Positions 6,743-13,796 of a DNA stretch of 24,870 nt are shown here, in pieces. Location: positions 1 through 24,870 of the forward strand of contig CAZJXA010000021.1 of the NCBI GenBank assembly GCA_964549785.1, written 5' to 3'. Within the stretch, counting starts at the first letter, position 1. The number at the start of each line of letters is the position of its first letter. This stretch comes from JBEIUO01 sp964549785 (GTDB taxonomy: Bacteria > Planctomycetota > Phycisphaerae > Phycisphaerales > UBA1924). The translations under genes and the position numbers were made by a program. Under the pieces are notes generated by a model, which was given only the letters and a program-made list of their open reading frames with translations, ran no database searches and was not told where the DNA came from.

Positions 6743-7789
6743 CTAGTTGCGCAGCGCGTCGTTCGCGTCCTTGCCGACCGAACTGCGCGCGATTTTGACG
6801 GGCCGGCCCTGCACGGCCAGCGCGTCGATTGCCCGCTTCAACTGCTGTTCCGCTTGTGGTTTTCCCCAATCGTTATCGGCCGCAACGATCACTTCGTTGC
6901 AGCAGCTCGGCAGCTGGATCGACGCGAGATTTCCAAGCGTGCCGGCAGCCCAAACGCGCAACTCCGGACAGGCGAGTGCGATCGACAGCCCGTCCTCGAC
7001 GCCTTCACAAATCACCAACGGCTCGATCAGGCCGGCTTTCGCTGCCTGCTCAGGCGTTTTTTTGCTGGCGCCCTTGGCGAGCCGGATCACGGCGCCCTTG
7101 AACGTCGGCCAGATCTTGCGCGCCGGCGTGACGGGCGCCTTGCCTGATCCGTCCGGCATCAGAAATGTTCGGTGTATGGCAGTGACCGGCCCCTGGTCCG
7201 TCATCGCCGACACGATCGTCGGCCAGACCTGGCCACTTTCCGCATGCCTGCAGGCCGGATCGAAACGCAGGGCGCCGGGCATCGCAGCCAGGTGGCGCAG
7301 ATCGATGCCTCGCGTTCGAAGGTACGTATCGACAGGCGTGTCGAGAATTTTCGCTTCGCACTTGAGCCAGTAGCCGAAGGCGCTGCGGCGCTTCTCGTTG
7401 AGCGCGGCGAGCTCGGCCGCCTCATCGTGCGGCGCCACGGCCTGGCGCGCGACGTTGCCCTGGCGGCGCAGTTCGTCAGGACTGACGTTGATGAGGCCGA
7501 GCCAGCCCTTTGCCCACTGGATCGCGTCTTTCAGCAGGAGGCCCTGGCAATAGCAGATCAGGCCGAGAACATCCCCCTTTTCGCCGGTCGCCTCATCACG
7601 CCACGAGCCCGGCACGCCGGAAAGCGCGATCCAGAATGAGCCAGCGATCTTGTCCTGGCGGGTCGGGTTTTTCGCGATCCAGTATTTGCCGGATCGCGAG
7701 CCGTCCGGTGCGAGATCCCGCGCAAGGCTTTCGACGCGCGACTGCAGCAACGCCTTGAGTTCGGGGATCTCGGAGGGTCGGGACTGCAT
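6743..7789 (-). CDS. DNA primase with Toprim domain
   Basis: 348 residues from M-Q-S-R-P-S-E-I-P. ATG 7789 overlaps the preceding stop as TGATG. The C-terminal Toprim domain has the glutamate motif L-V-I-C-E-G-V-E-D-G-L-S at about residues 257-268 and the acidic pair in V-I-V-A-A-D-N-D-W-G near residue 300. It ends in the typical G-K-D-A-N-D-A-L. The N-terminal part has S-W-R-D-E-A-T-G-E-K-G-D-V-L-G-L-I, which matches the fold position of a primase zinc-binding domain. The metal-binding cysteines of a CHC2 finger are missing, as in many phage and plasmid Toprim primases. It should make RNA primers alongside the SF3-like helicase. Confidence 0.88.
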   Translation of the reverse strand: MQSRPSEIPELKALLQSRVESLARDLAPDGSRSGKYWIAKNPTRQDKIAGSFWIALSGVPGSWRDEATGEKGDVLGLICYCQGLLLKDAIQWAKGWLGLINVSPDELRRQGNVARQAVAPHDEAAELAALNEKRRSAFGYWLKCEAKILDTPVDTYLRTRGIDLRHLAAMPGALRFDPACRHAESGQVWPTIVSAMTDQGPVTAIHRTFLMPDGSGKAPVTPARKIWPTFKGAVIRLAKGASKKTPEQAAKAGLIEPLVICEGVEDGLSIALACPELRVWAAGTLGNLASIQLPSCCNEVIVAADNDWGKPQAEQQLKRAIDALAVQGRPVKIARSSVGKDANDALRN

Positions 7790-8007
7790 CAGAAAAATTC
7801 CTTTTCCTTTGCCAGCCACTCCGCCATCAGAACAGTCACGGTGCCGTCGCGGTTCTTTTCGATCAGCACCTTGGAACGCGGCAGCCACTCGCGCCGCGTT
7901 CCGTCACTCAACAGGATCGCCTTTTCAGTCTCGCCGACGATCTGGCCGACGACTTCGACCTTGCCGGCGCGGGCACTGTCGCCGGCGGCGTACTTGAACG
8001 CGCCCAT
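7789..8007 (-). CDS. Small SH3-like protein, conserved in phage replication clusters
   Basis: 72 residues, M-G-A-F-K-Y-A-A-G to E-W-L-A-K-E-K-E-F-F. Start and stop are both shared with neighbours as TGATG overlaps, so translation is coupled to the membrane protein before it and the primase after it. The pattern E-T-E-K-A-I-L-L-S-D-G-T-R-R-E-W-L-P-R-S-K-V-L, then T-V-T-V-L-M-A-E-W-L-A, predicts a small beta-barrel with a C-terminal helix. I know it from uncharacterised phage and prophage proteins beside primases. It has no catalytic motif; a nucleic-acid or protein-binding role is a guess. Confidence 0.75.
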   Translation of the reverse strand: MGAFKYAAGDSARAGKVEVVGQIVGETEKAILLSDGTRREWLPRSKVLIEKNRDGTVTVLMAEWLAKEKEFF

Positions 8008-9425
8008 CAGCCTACCGCCAGCAGCGCCTGCCGCCCCCGGATCTCGAGGCCTCGGAAATGAACGACGCCGCCCATGTCGACGCGCTCGACGCCGCAGACT
8101 GTGCCGAACATGGACAGGAACGCCTCGCGGTGCATGGCGCGGCCGTCAGCCCATGATTGATAGCGCTCGAAAAGCCGGTCGCCGTCGACCAGCTGTTCCG
8201 GTGAACGAACGGTGCATGCCGCGTGGAAAACTAACAGCTGATCCACAAGGGCCTTTACGGCGTCTCGCTGCACCGGCACCTTGGGCGCTTCCGGTGTGGC
8301 GGGCCCTTGGACGAACGGCGCCGCAGCAACGGGATTAGTGGGCGCCGCCAGCTGCACATCTGGCGGCGCCACCGGGCCGGCGCTCACGGGGTTGTGAGAC
8401 GCCGACACTGCGGGGCCGCCGATTGGGGTAGCAGCTTGTCCCGCAACTGAAACGTTGATGGTGTGATGACTGCTCGACGCCTGGTGATCACGCCCTGACG
8501 ACGCCGGCCCTTCGCCGCCGCCCTGCGACGCCAGCTGAGCATAACGCGGCACATCACTCGCGAGCCGTCGCTGCGAAGGCGGCGGCGCTTGGATCTCGAC
8601 CGTCGGCATTTGCAACGCCGGCGCGACCAGCGCGAACCCGAACGTCGCCCAAAATCCCAACAGCCCGACGATGAAGACCGGCAGCCAGAACTGCACGTCT
8701 TCGATCGTCGTCTTTACGCCGAGGCCGGTGACGATCCGCGCAACGATCGCCATGTCGGGGTTGCCGCCGGCGACCTTGGCCACACCATCGAGGCCGCCAG
8801 CTTGGCGTTCGATCGCCTCGGCGAGTTGCTTGGCGCGCTCGGCGTCGGCGAGCTTCACGCGCAGCTCGCCGACACGTTTGCACGCCGTCGGCGCCCATCC
8901 AGGATCGGCGCAGTTGTTCGTGGCCTCGCCGATCGTTTGCCTCGCCTTGCCGATGTAGGCGGCGAGCTCCTGTTCGATGCGCTGTTTCGTCTGCGCCGGG
9001 TCGGGTTGCGAACCGAGTGCGGCGAGCGCGGCACGATCAGCATGGAGCCGGTCGCGGGTGACCGACCCCTGCATCGCCTGATCCTCGCGCGCGACAGCGG
9101 TGTCCGCCATTGTCACGCCCATGATGCGCCAGCCTGACAGCTGCGAAAGTGCAAAGCAGGCGATGATCGGCACCATCAGCGCGATTCGCATGAACCAGGC
9201 GCTGATGTCCCAGCCGCGTACGTCTCGCAATTTCGTCGGCAGGTACGCGCCGAGAACGGCGATCGCCAGAAACGCAGCGGCATACCCCAAGCTTGATCCG
9301 GGGTTCACCCATCCGCCGCCCTGGCGCCACCCGAACATCGTGTTCATTGACGCCTCGACGACCCAGCACGCCATCACGGCTTGGACCGGAATGGACGCGT
9401 TTTTCAGATTATCTGTGGTCAGCAT
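8007..9425 (-). CDS. Multi-pass membrane protein with C-terminal D5/winged-helix-like domain
   Basis: 472 residues. Three hydrophobic segments lie near the N-terminus (about 9-33 weak, 45-64 and 74-98). A long charged helical region (about 105-235) contains two cysteines 11 residues apart, in N-N-C-A-D-P and T-A-C-K-R. A strong membrane segment (about 245-271) follows, then a Pro/Ala/Ser-rich linker. The last 85 residues include L-V-D-Q-L-L-V-F-H-A-A-C, L-F-E-R-Y-Q-S-W-A-D and H-R-E-A-F-L-S-M-F, resembling the winged-helix C-terminus of D5/P4-type primases. Four segments would put the Cys pair outside and the C-terminus in the cytosol. It starts 7 bases inside the DnaA-IV-like gene. The protein at 20246-21178 has the same plan. 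Function unknown; membrane tethering of DNA is inferred. Confidence 0.78.
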   Translation of the reverse strand: MLTTDNLKNASIPVQAVMACWVVEASMNTMFGWRQGGGWVNPGSSLGYAAAFLAIAVLGAYLPTKLRDVRGWDISAWFMRIALMVPIIACFALSQLSGWRIMGVTMADTAVAREDQAMQGSVTRDRLHADRAALAALGSQPDPAQTKQRIEQELAAYIGKARQTIGEATNNCADPGWAPTACKRVGELRVKLADAERAKQLAEAIERQAGGLDGVAKVAGGNPDMAIVARIVTGLGVKTTIEDVQFWLPVFIVGLLGFWATFGFALVAPALQMPTVEIQAPPPSQRRLASDVPRYAQLASQGGGEGPASSGRDHQASSSHHTINVSVAGQAATPIGGPAVSASHNPVSAGPVAPPDVQLAAPTNPVAAAPFVQGPATPEAPKVPVQRDAVKALVDQLLVFHAACTVRSPEQLVDGDRLFERYQSWADGRAMHREAFLSMFGTVCGVERVDMGGVVHFRGLEIRGRQALLAVG

Positions 9426-9754
9426 GCCGCCAGCTCCTGCTCGAGGCGATTGAGGGATCGGTCGAACCGCGCATCATCGCGCCGGTCCTCGACGCGCCGC
9501 AGCGCGCGATTGACCGCCATGGGATCAAGGCCGAGCGCACGAGCGATCGCGTTCTGCTCGACGTCGAAACTGACGATCGCGAGATAGATCGACGTCTGCC
9601 GAGCGCGCGAGATCGCGTTCGACGGCCGCCGGCCGGCGCTGCGCATGTCGGCAGGCACCTGGTCACGAGTGACGACGGCAAGGGCCGCCTCGAATGCCGA
9701 TGCCGCTGCGAGGCGACCGGCGCGTTTCACGCGGCGTCTAAGTTTGGGCGACAT
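9419..9754 (-). CDS. DnaA domain IV-like HTH protein
   Basis: 111 residues. The basic N-terminus (M-S-P-K-L-R-R-R-V-K-R-A) precedes a helical DNA-binding unit. This unit includes N-A-I-S-R-A-R-Q-T-S-I-Y-L-A and then R-A-L-G-L-D-P-M-A-V-N-R-A-L-R-R-V-E-D-R-R-D-D-A-R-F-D. That matches the shape of DnaA domain IV (A-R-Q-x-x-x-Y-L, then a recognition helix, then V-E-D-R-R-D-D) as found in stand-alone DnaA-like HTH proteins of Rhizobiales. It has no AAA+ ATPase domain, so it cannot be a full initiator. It could mark the phage origin, compete for DnaA boxes or regulate. It overlaps the genes on both sides (17 and 7 bases). Confidence 0.72.
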   Translation of the reverse strand: MSPKLRRRVKRAGRLAAASAFEAALAVVTRDQVPADMRSAGRRPSNAISRARQTSIYLAIVSFDVEQNAIARALGLDPMAVNRALRRVEDRRDDARFDRSLNRLEQELAAC

Positions 9755-10127
9755 GGCTGCCTCCCCGCGCCTGGCGTCGCCGCTCAGCGGCCACGAGTGC
9801 GCCGATGTAGGCCAGCGCCAGCGTGTGGACCGTCAACGGGTTTGTGACGGCCCGCTGGTCGCCGGCGAGCACGCGTGTCGCAATCTCGCCGGCCGTTCCG
9901 AAGTCGACATCGGGGCCGATCATGGTCGCGGATCTGGCCGCGACGTCTATTAGGGCGAGTTTTCCATCTGGCATTTTGGCCACGCAGCGGCGTGGCGCGA
10001 GAGCATCGATCGGCACATCGTCAGCCGGCGCGATTTCGGCGATGCAGGAGAGCTTATCGGCGACGGCTAGGTCGAGCTCGACCAGGTCAAAGGGATCGGC
10101 ACGCGCGGGCAATTGATCATCGTACAT
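9738..10127 (-). CDS. First gene of the leftward replication operon, unknown function
   Basis: 129 residues from M-Y-D-D-Q-L-P-A-R-A. ATG 10127 has GAGG 5 bases upstream; the alternative ATG at 10139 has none. The sequence is soluble and acidic in its first half (D-P-F-D-L-V-E-L-D-L-A-V-A-D-K-L). Its second half is more helical and ends in a basic segment, E-R-R-R-Q-A-R. No family or motif is recognised. It is the first gene after the putative leftward promoter at 10293-10321, with a structured leader of about 160 bases, so it is probably an early gene. Confidence 0.7.
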   Translation of the reverse strand: MYDDQLPARADPFDLVELDLAVADKLSCIAEIAPADDVPIDALAPRRCVAKMPDGKLALIDVAARSATMIGPDVDFGTAGEIATRVLAGDQRAVTNPLTVHTLALAYIGALVAAERRRQARGGSHVAQT

Positions 10128-10190
10128 GCGGCCTCGCATCGGTTACGGGGTGGACGGACTACGCCACACAACGCGGCCGACAGGGCCTTA

Positions 10191-10237
10191 CGGACGAAAA
10201 GTCCGGCCCCGATATGCTGCACACTGATCGGGGCCGG
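10191..10237. repeat. Tandem hairpins in the switch region
   Basis: A short stem CGGAC/GTCCG (10191-10195 with 10201-10205, loop GAAAA) abuts a perfect 11-base inverted repeat, CCGGCCCCGAT (10203-10213) with ATCGGGGCCGG (10227-10237), around a 13-base loop. The two share bases 10203-10205, so only one can form fully at a time in RNA. On the minus strand the larger stem is followed by ACTTTT, a terminator-like feature. It lies in the leader of the leftward operon and may be an attenuator, or an operator in DNA. Confidence 0.6.
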
Positions 10238-10292
10238 GAGGTTAGGTGTCGCGGTCTAGGCGCAACACCGGAAGGACGCTAGACACAAATTT

Positions 10293-10321
10293 GCTTTACG
10301 TGCTTCGGCAAATCTGGTCAA
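10293..10321 (-). promoter_or_regulatory. Putative leftward early promoter with overlapping operator-like repeats
   Basis: On the minus strand, TTGACC (10321-10316) and TAAAGC (10298-10293) are separated by 17 bases, a reasonable sigma70-type promoter for the replication operon. It overlaps an inverted repeat ATTTGC/GCAAAT (10289-10294 and 10308-10313) and one of two TTTACGTG repeats (10295-10302 and 10345-10352), with a third TACGTG at 10331-10336. These repeats are candidate operators for the XRE regulator encoded just to the right. No good rightward promoter was found for that regulator. Confidence 0.42.
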
Positions 10322-10386
10322 CCGTTGAGCTACGTGCAGTGTCATTTACGTGTTGGTGTGCCCCGGCGGTTGCAAAATGCCGCCCC

Positions 10387-10662
10387 ATGGAAAGGTTTCA
10401 CACTCGCATCATGCGCATCTTCGGGCAGCAGCTGAAAGCCGCGCGCATCGACGCCGGTTTCCGCACGGCTAAAGAGTTCGCTGACGCGCTCGGCGTCGAG
10501 CCTCCGACCTATCGGTACTGGGAACGCGGCAAGTCGCTTCCCGATCTCGTGACCGTCGCCCGCATCTGCAAATTGCTGCAGCGGGACGCCAACTATTTTT
10601 TGCCCGATGCGCTTTCAGGCACCGACGCGCGGCGGGGAAACGACGGCAGCCGCGCCGCCTAA
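10387..10662 (+). CDS. Short XRE-family regulator (Cro/CI-type HTH)
   Basis: 91 residues from ATG 10387, or 83 from ATG 10411; neither has a good ribosome-binding site, so a leaderless message is possible. The frame is open upstream to 10246. The helix-turn-helix is clear: F-G-Q-Q-L-K-A-A-R, K-E-F-A-D-A-L-G-V-E-P-P-T-Y-R-Y-W-E-R-G-K and L-P-D-L-V-T-V-A-R-I-C-K-L-L. It is only a DNA-binding domain with a short tail and no LexA/CI-type peptidase, so it is not a self-cleaving repressor. It is divergent from the replication operon and next to operator-like repeats. That makes it the best candidate for the lysogeny repressor or a Cro-like switch protein. Confidence 0.82.
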   Translation: MERFHTRIMRIFGQQLKAARIDAGFRTAKEFADALGVEPPTYRYWERGKSLPDLVTVARICKLLQRDANYFLPDALSGTDARRGNDGSRAA

Positions 10663-10740
10663 AAGGTCGCCCCCTCAGCCACATTCGTCTCGTCGTCCGG
10701 AACGACTGACGAACTTCTGCCACACCTAAACGCAGAACAG

Positions 10741-10890
10741 ATTTACTTTTTTGATTGACGACGAGAGTCGAGGTAAATTACTTTTACTTCGCTTCGGTCC
10801 GTTTGCCGAAGCACGAAGCGGGGTAACGAAGGTGAGGCGTCAGCGATCCAGCCTTGGTCACTGGCGCCTTTCCCATTCCGGGAGATCGAC
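10741..10890 (+). promoter_or_regulatory. Promoter-like region and structured leader of the integrase operon
   Basis: The non-coding gap 10663-10890 precedes the rightward operon. TTGACG at 10755-10760 is a possible -35, with AT-rich DNA (GGTAAATTAC) 11-21 bases on. TTACTTTT is repeated at 10743-10750 and 10778-10785, and ATTTAC/GTAAAT (10741-10746, 10773-10778) is inverted. The leader can fold in competing ways: GCTTCGG/CCGAAGC (10791-10797 with 10806-10812) or CGCTTCG/CGAAGCG (10790-10796 with 10814-10820). A second 8-pair stem is GGCGTCAG/CTGGCGCC (10836-10843 with 10861-10868), just before the GGGAG ribosome-binding site at 10880-10884. Confidence 0.42.
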
Positions 10891-11298
10891 ATGCAAACAC
10901 AGCAGAACTTGACCTGGTCGCGCGTGGCCAGGAACACCGACTACGCCACCGACGGCGTTCGGGCGTACCGCATCGCCTTCGACGGTAGGGTGTTCGTCGC
11001 CGAAGTTTCACTCATCCGCCGGCGGGACGTGCTCTCGCGTAGCGAGTTCACCCGCAAAGTCGCAGCGCAGGACTTTTGTGCAGCGTTCGCAAGCAACCTG
11101 GCGCGCCAGGTGTTCCTCGAGACGATCCTCGCTAACGCCTTCGACGCCGCCGCCCGCACCACGTTTACCAAGCGGCACGCCGCACGTCACATCCTTGCCG
11201 AGCTGCAACGCGCTGGCTTCGAATTCAGTTTCAAGGGCGGGCTGGCCACCGCTGACGTCACTGAGGTCGAGCAGGCGAGCGAGGCGGCCAGCGCATGA
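10891..11298 (+). CDS. First gene of the integrase operon, unknown function
   Basis: 135 residues. ATG 10891 has a good ribosome-binding site, GGGAG, 6 bases upstream. The N-terminal half looks like a small beta-sheet unit (Y-R-I-A-F-D-G-R-V-F-V-A-E-V-S-L-I). The C-terminal half is helical (F-C-A-A-F-A-S-N-L-A-R-Q-V-F-L-E-T-I-L, then H-A-A-R-H-I-L-A-E-L-Q-R-A-G-F). No known family, signal peptide or membrane segment is seen. It is coupled by ATGA to the next gene. As first gene in the lysogeny operon, behind a structured leader, it may be an early regulator; this is inference. Confidence 0.72.
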   Translation: MQTQQNLTWSRVARNTDYATDGVRAYRIAFDGRVFVAEVSLIRRRDVLSRSEFTRKVAAQDFCAAFASNLARQVFLETILANAFDAAARTTFTKRHAARHILAELQRAGFEFSFKGGLATADVTEVEQASEAASA

Positions 11299-11486
11299 TC
11301 ACCAACTGGCCCGTCGAGGCGTATCTCGTGACGGTGGCGCTCGTCATCGTCGCTTTCAACATCGGCATCGCAGCCGGCATCGCGATTGCCCGGCACCTGG
11401 ACGCCGAAGATTTCAACGCCGGCGACGTCACCGACGACGCCGATCACCCCACGCTGAAACTGATCGGAGGGCGTCGCAATGGCTGA
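11295..11486 (+). CDS. Small membrane protein
   Basis: 63 residues. Residues about 8-32 (A-Y-L-V-T-V-A-L-V-I-V-A-F-N-I-G-I-A-A-G-I-A-I-A) form one membrane helix. An acidic tail follows (D-A-E-D-F-N-A-G-D-V-T-D-D-A-D) with a short basic end. It overlaps the previous gene as ATGA and the next by 8 bases. Function unknown; it could be a superinfection or host-membrane factor, but nothing in the sequence shows this. Confidence 0.68.
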   Translation: MITNWPVEAYLVTVALVIVAFNIGIAAGIAIARHLDAEDFNAGDVTDDADHPTLKLIGGRRNG

Positions 11487-11841
11487 AGCGAAACGCGGGT
11501 CGCTGGTCGGCCGGCAAAACCTCTACACCTGCCCGACGTGCATGAAGGCAATTTGCACGGTCGACAAAGACGACGGCACAACGCCGTTCACGATCCAGTG
11601 CCAGGCAACGCCAGGTTGCCGGACACTAGCCTACAGCGCCCTTTACAATGTCGTCCCCGGAACCTTTCAGGCAACGCACGAATGGTACCGGCCGTCGATC
11701 TTGAATGTCATGCCGCCTCATCTTGCCGCGCACGTCGCGAAAGGCGGTTTGCTGCTGCGCCAAATTCTAAAGCTGCCGCCGTTCGTCCAGGTCGCGTCTG
11801 ACGCCGAAGCGCCGACATACCCCGTCGAGAAAGGAAATTGA
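11479..11841 (+). CDS. Putative zinc-finger protein of unknown function
   Basis: 120 residues with GGAGG 8 bases before ATG 11479. The N-terminal half carries four cysteines in a zinc-ribbon-like arrangement: Y-T-C-P-T-C-M-K at about residues 18-21, and I-Q-C-Q-A-T-P-G-C at about 41-47. The second half is helical (H-L-A-A-H-V-A-K-G-G-L-L-L-R-Q-I-L-K). I do not recognise the family. It sits just before the Xis-like gene, so a DNA-binding or host-takeover role is plausible. Confidence 0.7.
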   Translation: MAEAKRGSLVGRQNLYTCPTCMKAICTVDKDDGTTPFTIQCQATPGCRTLAYSALYNVVPGTFQATHEWYRPSILNVMPPHLAAHVAKGGLLLRQILKLPPFVQVASDAEAPTYPVEKGN

Positions 11842-11843
11842 CG

Positions 11844-12158
11844 ATGCCAACGCGCGCACTGAACGTCGAGGACGTGGCGGCGGAGCTCGGCCGCAAAGTC
11901 GATTGGGTACACAACAACTGGCGCGAGCTCGTCCAGATCGAAGGCATGCCGGCGCCGCTGCACGGCGTCGGCGCCCTGGCCTGGTCGGCGCCGGCATTCT
12001 ATGCGTGGCTCGATCGAGATCTGGCCGAGCCACTAAAGCCGGCAGCGGCAGCCTATCGCGCCGCCCTCGAGGCCGCTCGCCCCGAACAGCAAACGGTGCG
12101 GGACAACACCCAGGAATGGCGGGACCACCTGAATAATCGTTTCAACACGGTGATTTAG
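11844..12158 (+). CDS. AlpA/excisionase-like HTH protein
   Basis: 104 residues from M-P-T-R-A-L-N-V-E-D; ATG 11844 has AAGGA 8 bases upstream. The first 60 residues read as a MerR/AlpA-type small HTH: L-N-V-E-D-V-A-A-E-L-G-R-K, then V-D-W-V-H-N-N-W-R-E-L, a glycine-rich turn, and A-W-S-A-P-A-F-Y-A-W-L-D. This layout is typical of phage excisionases and AlpA regulators that help the integrase. The gene sits in the same operon as the integrase, three genes upstream, which supports a recombination-directionality role. A pure transcription regulator is the alternative. Confidence 0.62.
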   Translation: MPTRALNVEDVAAELGRKVDWVHNNWRELVQIEGMPAPLHGVGALAWSAPAFYAWLDRDLAEPLKPAAAAYRAALEAARPEQQTVRDNTQEWRDHLNNRFNTVI

Positions 12159-12160
12159 AA

Positions 12161-12358
12161 ATGGCGAATACCCTGCTTAAATTTCCGCGAATATTGCGCG
12201 TCGTACGCCCGAAAATCGACGAAGGCGAGCTCGAGCTCGAGGCGCAATATGAGGTTTATCGACTTCTCGTGCCGCTCCCGAAAGCCGCGCAGGAACGCGT
12301 TCTGATGCAGATCGCGCAGATCCTGCAGGACCGCCACGCCTATAGATACGAGGATTGA
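12161..12358 (+). CDS. Small helical protein, unknown function
   Basis: 65 residues. After a basic N-terminus (L-L-K-F-P-R-I-L-R-V-V-R-P-K), the rest is amphipathic helix (E-L-E-L-E-A-Q-Y-E-V-Y-R-L-L and A-A-Q-E-R-V-L-M-Q-I-A-Q-I-L). Its ATG lies 2 bases after the previous stop and has only a weak ribosome-binding site, so it is likely translated by coupling. No family recognised. Confidence 0.65.
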   Translation: MANTLLKFPRILRVVRPKIDEGELELEAQYEVYRLLVPLPKAAQERVLMQIAQILQDRHAYRYED

Positions 12359-12360
12359 CA

Positions 12361-12585
12361 ATGGAAGACAGCATCCAAGACGCTAGGCCCGGCGATGTTT
12401 TCGTCGATAGTGACGGCCAGATTTATAGGGTTAAGGCTCGGTTCAATGAGCCAGTGATCGAATTGGCCATGATCGACCCCGTCTACCCATCTTCGATCGC
12501 CGGCAATGACCTGCCGCCGACAATGCGAGGCACCATCCACGCGCAGATGTGGGACGGCTTCAAGCGCATCTACCGGCCGGACTGA
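12361..12585 (+). CDS. Small protein of unknown function before the integrase
   Basis: 74 residues from M-E-D-S-I-Q-D-A-R-P; ATG 12361 has GAGGA 7 bases upstream and follows the previous stop by 2 bases. The sequence looks like a small beta-barrel (G-D-V-F-V-D-S-D-G-Q-I-Y-R-V-K-A-R-F, then I-E-L-A-M-I-D-P-V-Y), a common shape in phage small proteins. It has a C-terminal M-W-D-G-F-K-R-I-Y. No family recognised. Confidence 0.65.
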   Translation: MEDSIQDARPGDVFVDSDGQIYRVKARFNEPVIELAMIDPVYPSSIAGNDLPPTMRGTIHAQMWDGFKRIYRPD

Positions 12586-12653
12586 CGCCCCTGTTTGAAA
12601 AACGGGCGAATCCTTCATTGTCGCCAGCGTTGGATCACCGGGAGAAAACCGCC

Positions 12654-13796
12654 ATGGCAACGATCACGGTCAAATACCTGAAATTCCGCGATGGTCGGCC
12701 GCGTTGGGAACCAGGCCCCACGCTGCGCGCCAAGGGGATCAAGGGCCGTGATCTCAAGGACGAGGCCGGGCGCTGGCTCGGCCTCGAGGCGGCGATCGCC
12801 GCCGCCAACGCGCTCAATGCGGAGATCCACGCCTGGCGACTGACCGGTCGCCGGCGCCCGCCCGTACCTCGCAAAGTCGTCGCTCGCACAGTGCGTCACC
12901 TCAGCGACGACTGGCAGAAGAGCGTGAAGTTCACGAAGCGCGGCGCCAACACGCAACGCGACTACCTTTCGAAAGCCAGCCTATTTCTCGCCGAGTTCGG
13001 TGATGCACCGGTCGCTGCGATCGAAAAGGCGCATCTTTATCGCTGGTGGCAGGAGCTGCACGGCGAGCGCGGCCACGCCATGGCGAACGGCGTGCTGGCC
13101 GTTGCACGGGTGATGCTGAGCCACGCCACGCGGATCGGCTGGCGCGCTGACAATCCTGCGATGAAACTCGGTTTGGAAACGGTCGCGCCTCGCGTCGTCG
13201 TCTGGACGCCGGCCGAAATCGCCGCGTTCGTCGGCGCCGCCGATCGGCTCGGCCAGCACGCGATCGCCGACGCGGTGATCATCGCCCTGCACACTGGCCA
13301 GCGCCAGGGCGACGTGCTCGCGCTCGAGCACGCAGCAACGACGAACGGCCGGGTCATGTTTCGCCAGGGGAAGACCGGCGCCCGCGTGTCCGTGCCGCTG
13401 ACGCCGGCGCTCGAGCAGCGCCTGGACGAGATCCGCGCCAGGCGCGCCGCCGGCGCCGTTGTCGAGCTCCACGCGCGCCAGGTTGTTCTCGACGACCAGG
13501 GCCGGGACTACACCGGCTCGCGCTACAACAAGGCCTTTGTGCAGGTGCGCGACGCTGCCGCCGCCGAGGCCGGCCCACAGATCGCCGGCCGCTTGTTCCT
13601 GGATCTTCGCGACACGGCCGTAACGCGGCTGGCGCTCGCCGGCTGCACCATCGCCGAGATCCGGGCAATCACAGGTCACACGCTGCAAACCATCCATTCG
13701 GTCCTGCAGCACTATCTGGCGCTCGACGACCGTATGGCCGACGCTGGCATCGATCGATTGAAGGTTTGGCTCGCAGACGAAGGGATCGCGATATGA
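12654..13796 (+). CDS. int: Tyrosine integrase (site-specific recombinase)
   Basis: 380 residues from M-A-T-I-T-V-K-Y-L-K. ATG 12654 has GGGAG about 9 bases upstream; the frame is open earlier only over the preceding gene. An N-terminal arm-binding-like part is followed by a SAM-like core-binding domain (about residues 75-165) and the catalytic domain. Catalytic residues visible are Arg in H-T-G-Q-R-Q-G-D-V, Lys in R-Q-G-K-T-G-A-R, Arg in L-D-L-R-D-T-A-V-T, His in I-T-G-H-T-L and the Tyr nucleophile in L-Q-H-Y-L-A-L. The first His of the usual H-x-x-R box is Leu here, a change I also recall in Rhizobiales integrases. The nearby tRNA-Lys fragment at 14252-14301 is its likely attP. Confidence 0.92.
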   Translation: MATITVKYLKFRDGRPRWEPGPTLRAKGIKGRDLKDEAGRWLGLEAAIAAANALNAEIHAWRLTGRRRPPVPRKVVARTVRHLSDDWQKSVKFTKRGANTQRDYLSKASLFLAEFGDAPVAAIEKAHLYRWWQELHGERGHAMANGVLAVARVMLSHATRIGWRADNPAMKLGLETVAPRVVVWTPAEIAAFVGAADRLGQHAIADAVIIALHTGQRQGDVLALEHAATTNGRVMFRQGKTGARVSVPLTPALEQRLDEIRARRAAGAVVELHARQVVLDDQGRDYTGSRYNKAFVQVRDAAAAEAGPQIAGRLFLDLRDTAVTRLALAGCTIAEIRAITGHTLQTIHSVLQHYLALDDRMADAGIDRLKVWLADEGIAI

